NCBI GenBank assembly: GCA_023480605.1
Contig: JAMCWS010000279.1
Span: forward strand, 9,310 to 24,500
From: a bacterium
GTDB taxonomy: Bacteria > Sumerlaeota > Sumerlaeia > MVZB01
Direction: 5' to 3'
Length of the DNA stretch: 15,191 nucleotides
A model generated the notes under the pieces. That model was not told the origin of the DNA and ran no database searches. It was given only the letters and a program-made list of their open reading frames with translations. Numbering within the stretch: the stretch's first letter is position 1; every line of letters begins with the position of its first letter. A program made the position numbers and the translations under genes. Below, one piece after another: positions 13,354 through 15,191 of this stretch.

Positions 13354-14595
13354 ATGCGCGAATTGACGCGCTCCGAGCGGCTCATGGGACTGTCGACCCT
13401 CTGGTCGGAGGCGAAATACAATTATCCCATGTGGCACCGTCATCCGGGGTTGGATTGGGATGCGGAGTATGAAAAGCGCCTGGACCAGGCCGCCGCCGAC
13501 CAGTCGCTGGGAGATTACTACCGGCTCCTCTGCGGCTTCACCGCCCTGGTTCAGGATTCGCACGTCAATATCCTGCCGCCCCAGTCCGTTCTGGAGGAAA
13601 ATGTCAATCCGCCGATTGGTCTTTATCCCCTCGACGGCAAATATATCGTTGTCGCCGTCACGCGGCAAACGAAGACGAGGTCGGGCGTCGCTCCTGGGGA
13701 TCAGGTGATCGCCGTCGACGGCGAGCCGGTGGATGATTTCGTCGGCGGGCATATCGCCCCTTACGTCTCGGCGGCTACCGAGGCGTCGCGGAAGATGCTT
13801 TCCTGCTGGCAAATGCTCAAAGGGGGCGATGGTTCGGTCGTCAACGTCGGCTTGCGCCATCCCGATGGCCGCGCGTTCGACTGCCCGCTGACCCGCACGA
13901 AAGCGCGCAGCGCGTGGGTGGGCTACCGGCCGTTCTTCGGGGGCACGGAAGTCATCGCCACGAAAAACGATTCCGATATCGGCCGGATCGTTATTCAGAC
14001 CTTTGCCTCGGAAAGCGTCGTCGAGGCGTTCGACAACGCGCTTCGTGACCTCGGCCGCATGAAGGGTCTGGTGATCGACCTGCGCGCCAATCAGGGCGGC
14101 AACAGCGGTTGGACCGACGCGATCACCGGGCGGCTGATTGCCGCGCCAATCCCCGGCATGCGCGAGAAGCGCCTGCATTACTCCCCGGCCACGCGTGCCT
14201 GGCGGCAGGGCGAGGTTGCGTCAGGCAGCGAATGGAGCGATCTCCAAATGGATCCGCTCAAGCCCGATGGCCCGGTCGCCTGGCACGGCCCCCTGGTTTT
14301 GCTTACCTCAACGCTGACCCACAGCGCATCCGAAGATTTCGTCGGGCCGCTCAAGTGCTCCGGCCGCGCGCGGGTCGTCGGCCAGCCGACCGCCGGCAGC
14401 ACCGGCAATCCCATGTACTTCCCGCTGCCGGGCGAGGGGCGTGGGCGCGTGTGCACCCGTTACATGCTTTTGCCCAACGGCGAAGAGTTCATCGGCAAGG
14501 GCATCGCACCGGACGTCCAGATACAACCGACCGTGGAAGACATCGCGAGCGGACGGGATGTGATGCTGGAGCGGGCGTTCGAAGTGCGTTCCTGA
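13354..14595 (+). CDS. S41 family peptidase (non-Ctp, S41B/IRBP-like)
   Basis: S41 peptidases are serine endopeptidases related to tail-specific protease and tricorn protease. The 413-residue product has the helical N-terminal region common in this group (L-x-x-L-W-S-E-A-K-Y-N-Y near 15-25, then V-Q-D-S-H at 66-70), a PDZ-like segment at about 92-130 (G-V-A-P-G-D-Q-V-I-A-V-D-G-E), and the core: V-I-D-L-R-A-N-Q-G-G-N at 240-250, T-H-S-A-S-E-D at 322-328 with the candidate nucleophile Ser, and G-K-G-I-A-P-D-V near 381. The Lys found in C-terminal processing proteases (G-K-G after the Ser motif) is absent: the segment reads Q-P-T-A-G-S-T-G, as in tricorn/IRBP-type members. No signal peptide is seen. 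ATG 13354 is chosen because AAGG lies 8 bases upstream; ATG 13348 and TTG 13339 are in frame. Confidence 0.87.
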   Translation: MRELTRSERLMGLSTLWSEAKYNYPMWHRHPGLDWDAEYEKRLDQAAADQSLGDYYRLLCGFTALVQDSHVNILPPQSVLEENVNPPIGLYPLDGKYIVVAVTRQTKTRSGVAPGDQVIAVDGEPVDDFVGGHIAPYVSAATEASRKMLSCWQMLKGGDGSVVNVGLRHPDGRAFDCPLTRTKARSAWVGYRPFFGGTEVIATKNDSDIGRIVIQTFASESVVEAFDNALRDLGRMKGLVIDLRANQGGNSGWTDAITGRLIAAPIPGMREKRLHYSPATRAWRQGEVASGSEWSDLQMDPLKPDGPVAWHGPLVLLTSTLTHSASEDFVGPLKCSGRARVVGQPTAGSTGNPMYFPLPGEGRGRVCTRYMLLPNGEEFIGKGIAPDVQIQPTVEDIASGRDVMLERAFEVRS

Positions 14596-14615
14596 TCGGC
14601 GACCCCGGAAATGAA

Positions 14616-14798
14616 TCAACTTTTTTCCCCCGCCGGTGGCGGAGAGGTCAGGGCGGCGTGAAGAACGCCCAGCAGGTCGGCAATCCCCTCGCCCGTGCGC
14701 GAACTGACCGGCACGAGCGCGCCGTCGTCGGGCAGCGCCAGGCAGGCCTGGAGGGCCGCCAGTCGATCCTTGACGCGCGCGCGGCTGAGCTTGTCGCA
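14616..14798 (-). pseudogene. engB: C-terminal part of EngB/YsxC-type GTPase fused to the GH106-like segment
   Basis: From the C-D-K-L-S codons (14798-14784) onward the product reads like the end of EngB, a GTPase needed for large ribosomal subunit assembly. D-K-L-S-R is the second half of the G4 motif (normally T-K-x-D-K-L-S-R), and V-S-S-R-T-G-E-G-I (residues 157-165 of the ORF) is the G5 motif, followed by the family's final helix. The G4 Thr-Lys, the P-loop, switch regions and G3 are missing, so it cannot work as a GTPase. Either the true engB gene continues elsewhere and this is an assembly join, or it is a genuine recombination. The identification rests on these motifs only. Confidence 0.6.
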
Positions 14799-15191
14799 CT
14801 CGAGTCCGCGGCCGCTCGCCGGCGCGGGGGCGTTTTGCACGCCGGTGGTGGTGTGACCGAGGCGGAGGATCGTCCACTTGCCGGCCGGCACGTCCCAGGT
14901 GATCCGTCCGTCGTCGGCCATCCGCGCCGTCAGGTCGCTGATCCGAGAGGGCTCGATCATGATTGGAGATGTGCTGGGGCTTGCTGGCTTCTGCCGGCCG
15001 TGCGTCTGGAACGCTGCCTTCCTTTCGAAGTCGGGGATGCGATAGCTTCCCGCGTCCGGCAGCGCGAGGACGGCGATGTCGCGATAATAATTGGCCCTGG
15101 CGTGAGGGCGGGGCAGGACCCCTTCGAAGTGCTTCGGTCCCGCGACTTCGGTCTCGGTCCAGACAACCTCCTGCATCGATTGCTCGGGGCG
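14616..15191 (-). CDS. GH106-like (alpha-L-rhamnosidase-type) fragment in a chimeric ORF, open at right edge
   Basis: The frame runs in from the right edge without a start (upstream codons read R-P-E-Q-S before ATG 15176) and stops at 14616. Counting from that ATG, residues 1-126 resemble a middle segment of GH106-like glycoside hydrolases, large enzymes of about 1000 residues that remove terminal rhamnose: W-T-E-T-E-V-A-G-P near 6-14, L-P-R-P at 21-24, Y-Y-R-D-I-A-V-L-A-L-P at 30-40, W-D-V-P-A-G-K-W-T-I-L-R-L-G at 94-107 and G-L-E-C-D-K-L-S at 124-131. Homologues continue for hundreds of residues after this last motif, but here the sequence changes to an EngB-like C-terminus and ends. Without that tail this would be an internal fragment of a large exported or cytoplasmic glycosidase. 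It is convergent with the S41 gene, with a 20-bp gap. Confidence 0.7.
   Translation of the reverse strand, partial: RPEQSMQEVVWTETEVAGPKHFEGVLPRPHARANYYRDIAVLALPDAGSYRIPDFERKAAFQTHGRQKPASPSTSPIMIEPSRISDLTARMADDGRITWDVPAGKWTILRLGHTTTGVQNAPAPASGRGLECDKLSRARVKDRLAALQACLALPDDGALVPVSSRTGEGIADLLGVLHAALTSPPPAGEKS

Noticed and set aside
13315..14178. 287-codon minus-strand frame opposite the S41 gene
   Set aside because: It is a shadow of the S41 coding frame, and part of it is translated from the hexamer repeat. No domain is visible.
1..15191. CRISPR array, insertion sequence, prophage or toxin-antitoxin locus
   Set aside because: No regularly spaced direct repeats, transposase or integrase motifs, terminal inverted repeats or target duplications were seen on either strand.

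Overview
The window is about 15.2 kb of GC-rich bacterial DNA with tightly packed genes on both strands. It is probably one end of a metagenome or draft contig, because the first 17 bases are Illumina adapter rather than genome. The gene set combines type IV pilus assembly proteins PilM/PilN, a large GT-C membrane glycosyltransferase, an IscR-like Rrf2 regulator, a PP2C phosphatase, a TPR protein, and carbohydrate-active enzymes including a GH106-like fragment. This suggests an uncultured Gram-negative heterotroph, perhaps from the PVC group or a nearby candidate phylum. No rRNA or other taxonomic marker is present to settle this, so the placement is inference.

Layout. (1) 1-1989, minus strand: pilM followed by pilN, the start of a type IV pilus operon that runs off the left edge. 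(2) 2426-4939, minus: a GT39/ArnT-like glycosyltransferase with an unusual low-complexity N-terminus of about 300 residues. (3) 5078-7172, minus: transketolase, with a clear intrinsic terminator and a candidate promoter. (4) 7173-7870: a long, AT-richer intergenic region between divergent genes, with repeated T-tract sites and a possible 36-codon small membrane ORF. (5) 7871-8437, plus: an Rrf2 family Fe-S-type regulator and its terminator. (6) 8453-9785, minus: an rpe-coaD pair. (7) 10092-12265, plus: a PP2C phosphatase and a membrane-anchored TPR protein, probably one transcript. (8) 12373-14595, plus: a five-bladed beta-propeller glycosidase-like protein and an S41 peptidase. (9) 14616-15191, minus: an ORF open at the right edge whose upstream part is GH106-like and whose last 55-60 residues look like the C-terminus of the GTPase EngB (YsxC). 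The two parts join at a shared Asp-Lys-Leu-Ser segment, which looks like an assembly chimera or a recombination.

How the genes fit together. Transketolase and ribulose-5-phosphate 3-epimerase are both enzymes of the non-oxidative pentose phosphate pathway and lie on either side of the Rrf2 regulator. coaD makes a coenzyme A precursor. PilM/PilN form the cytoplasmic/inner-membrane part of the pilus alignment complex, and the neighbouring glycosyltransferase could modify an envelope component. The PP2C/TPR pair is the most plausible uncharacterised module: a soluble phosphatase next to a single-pass protein with a disordered cytoplasmic arm and TPRs on the other side. I see no CRISPR array, transposase, phage gene, tRNA or rRNA. 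No complete novel system is demonstrable from this sequence alone.
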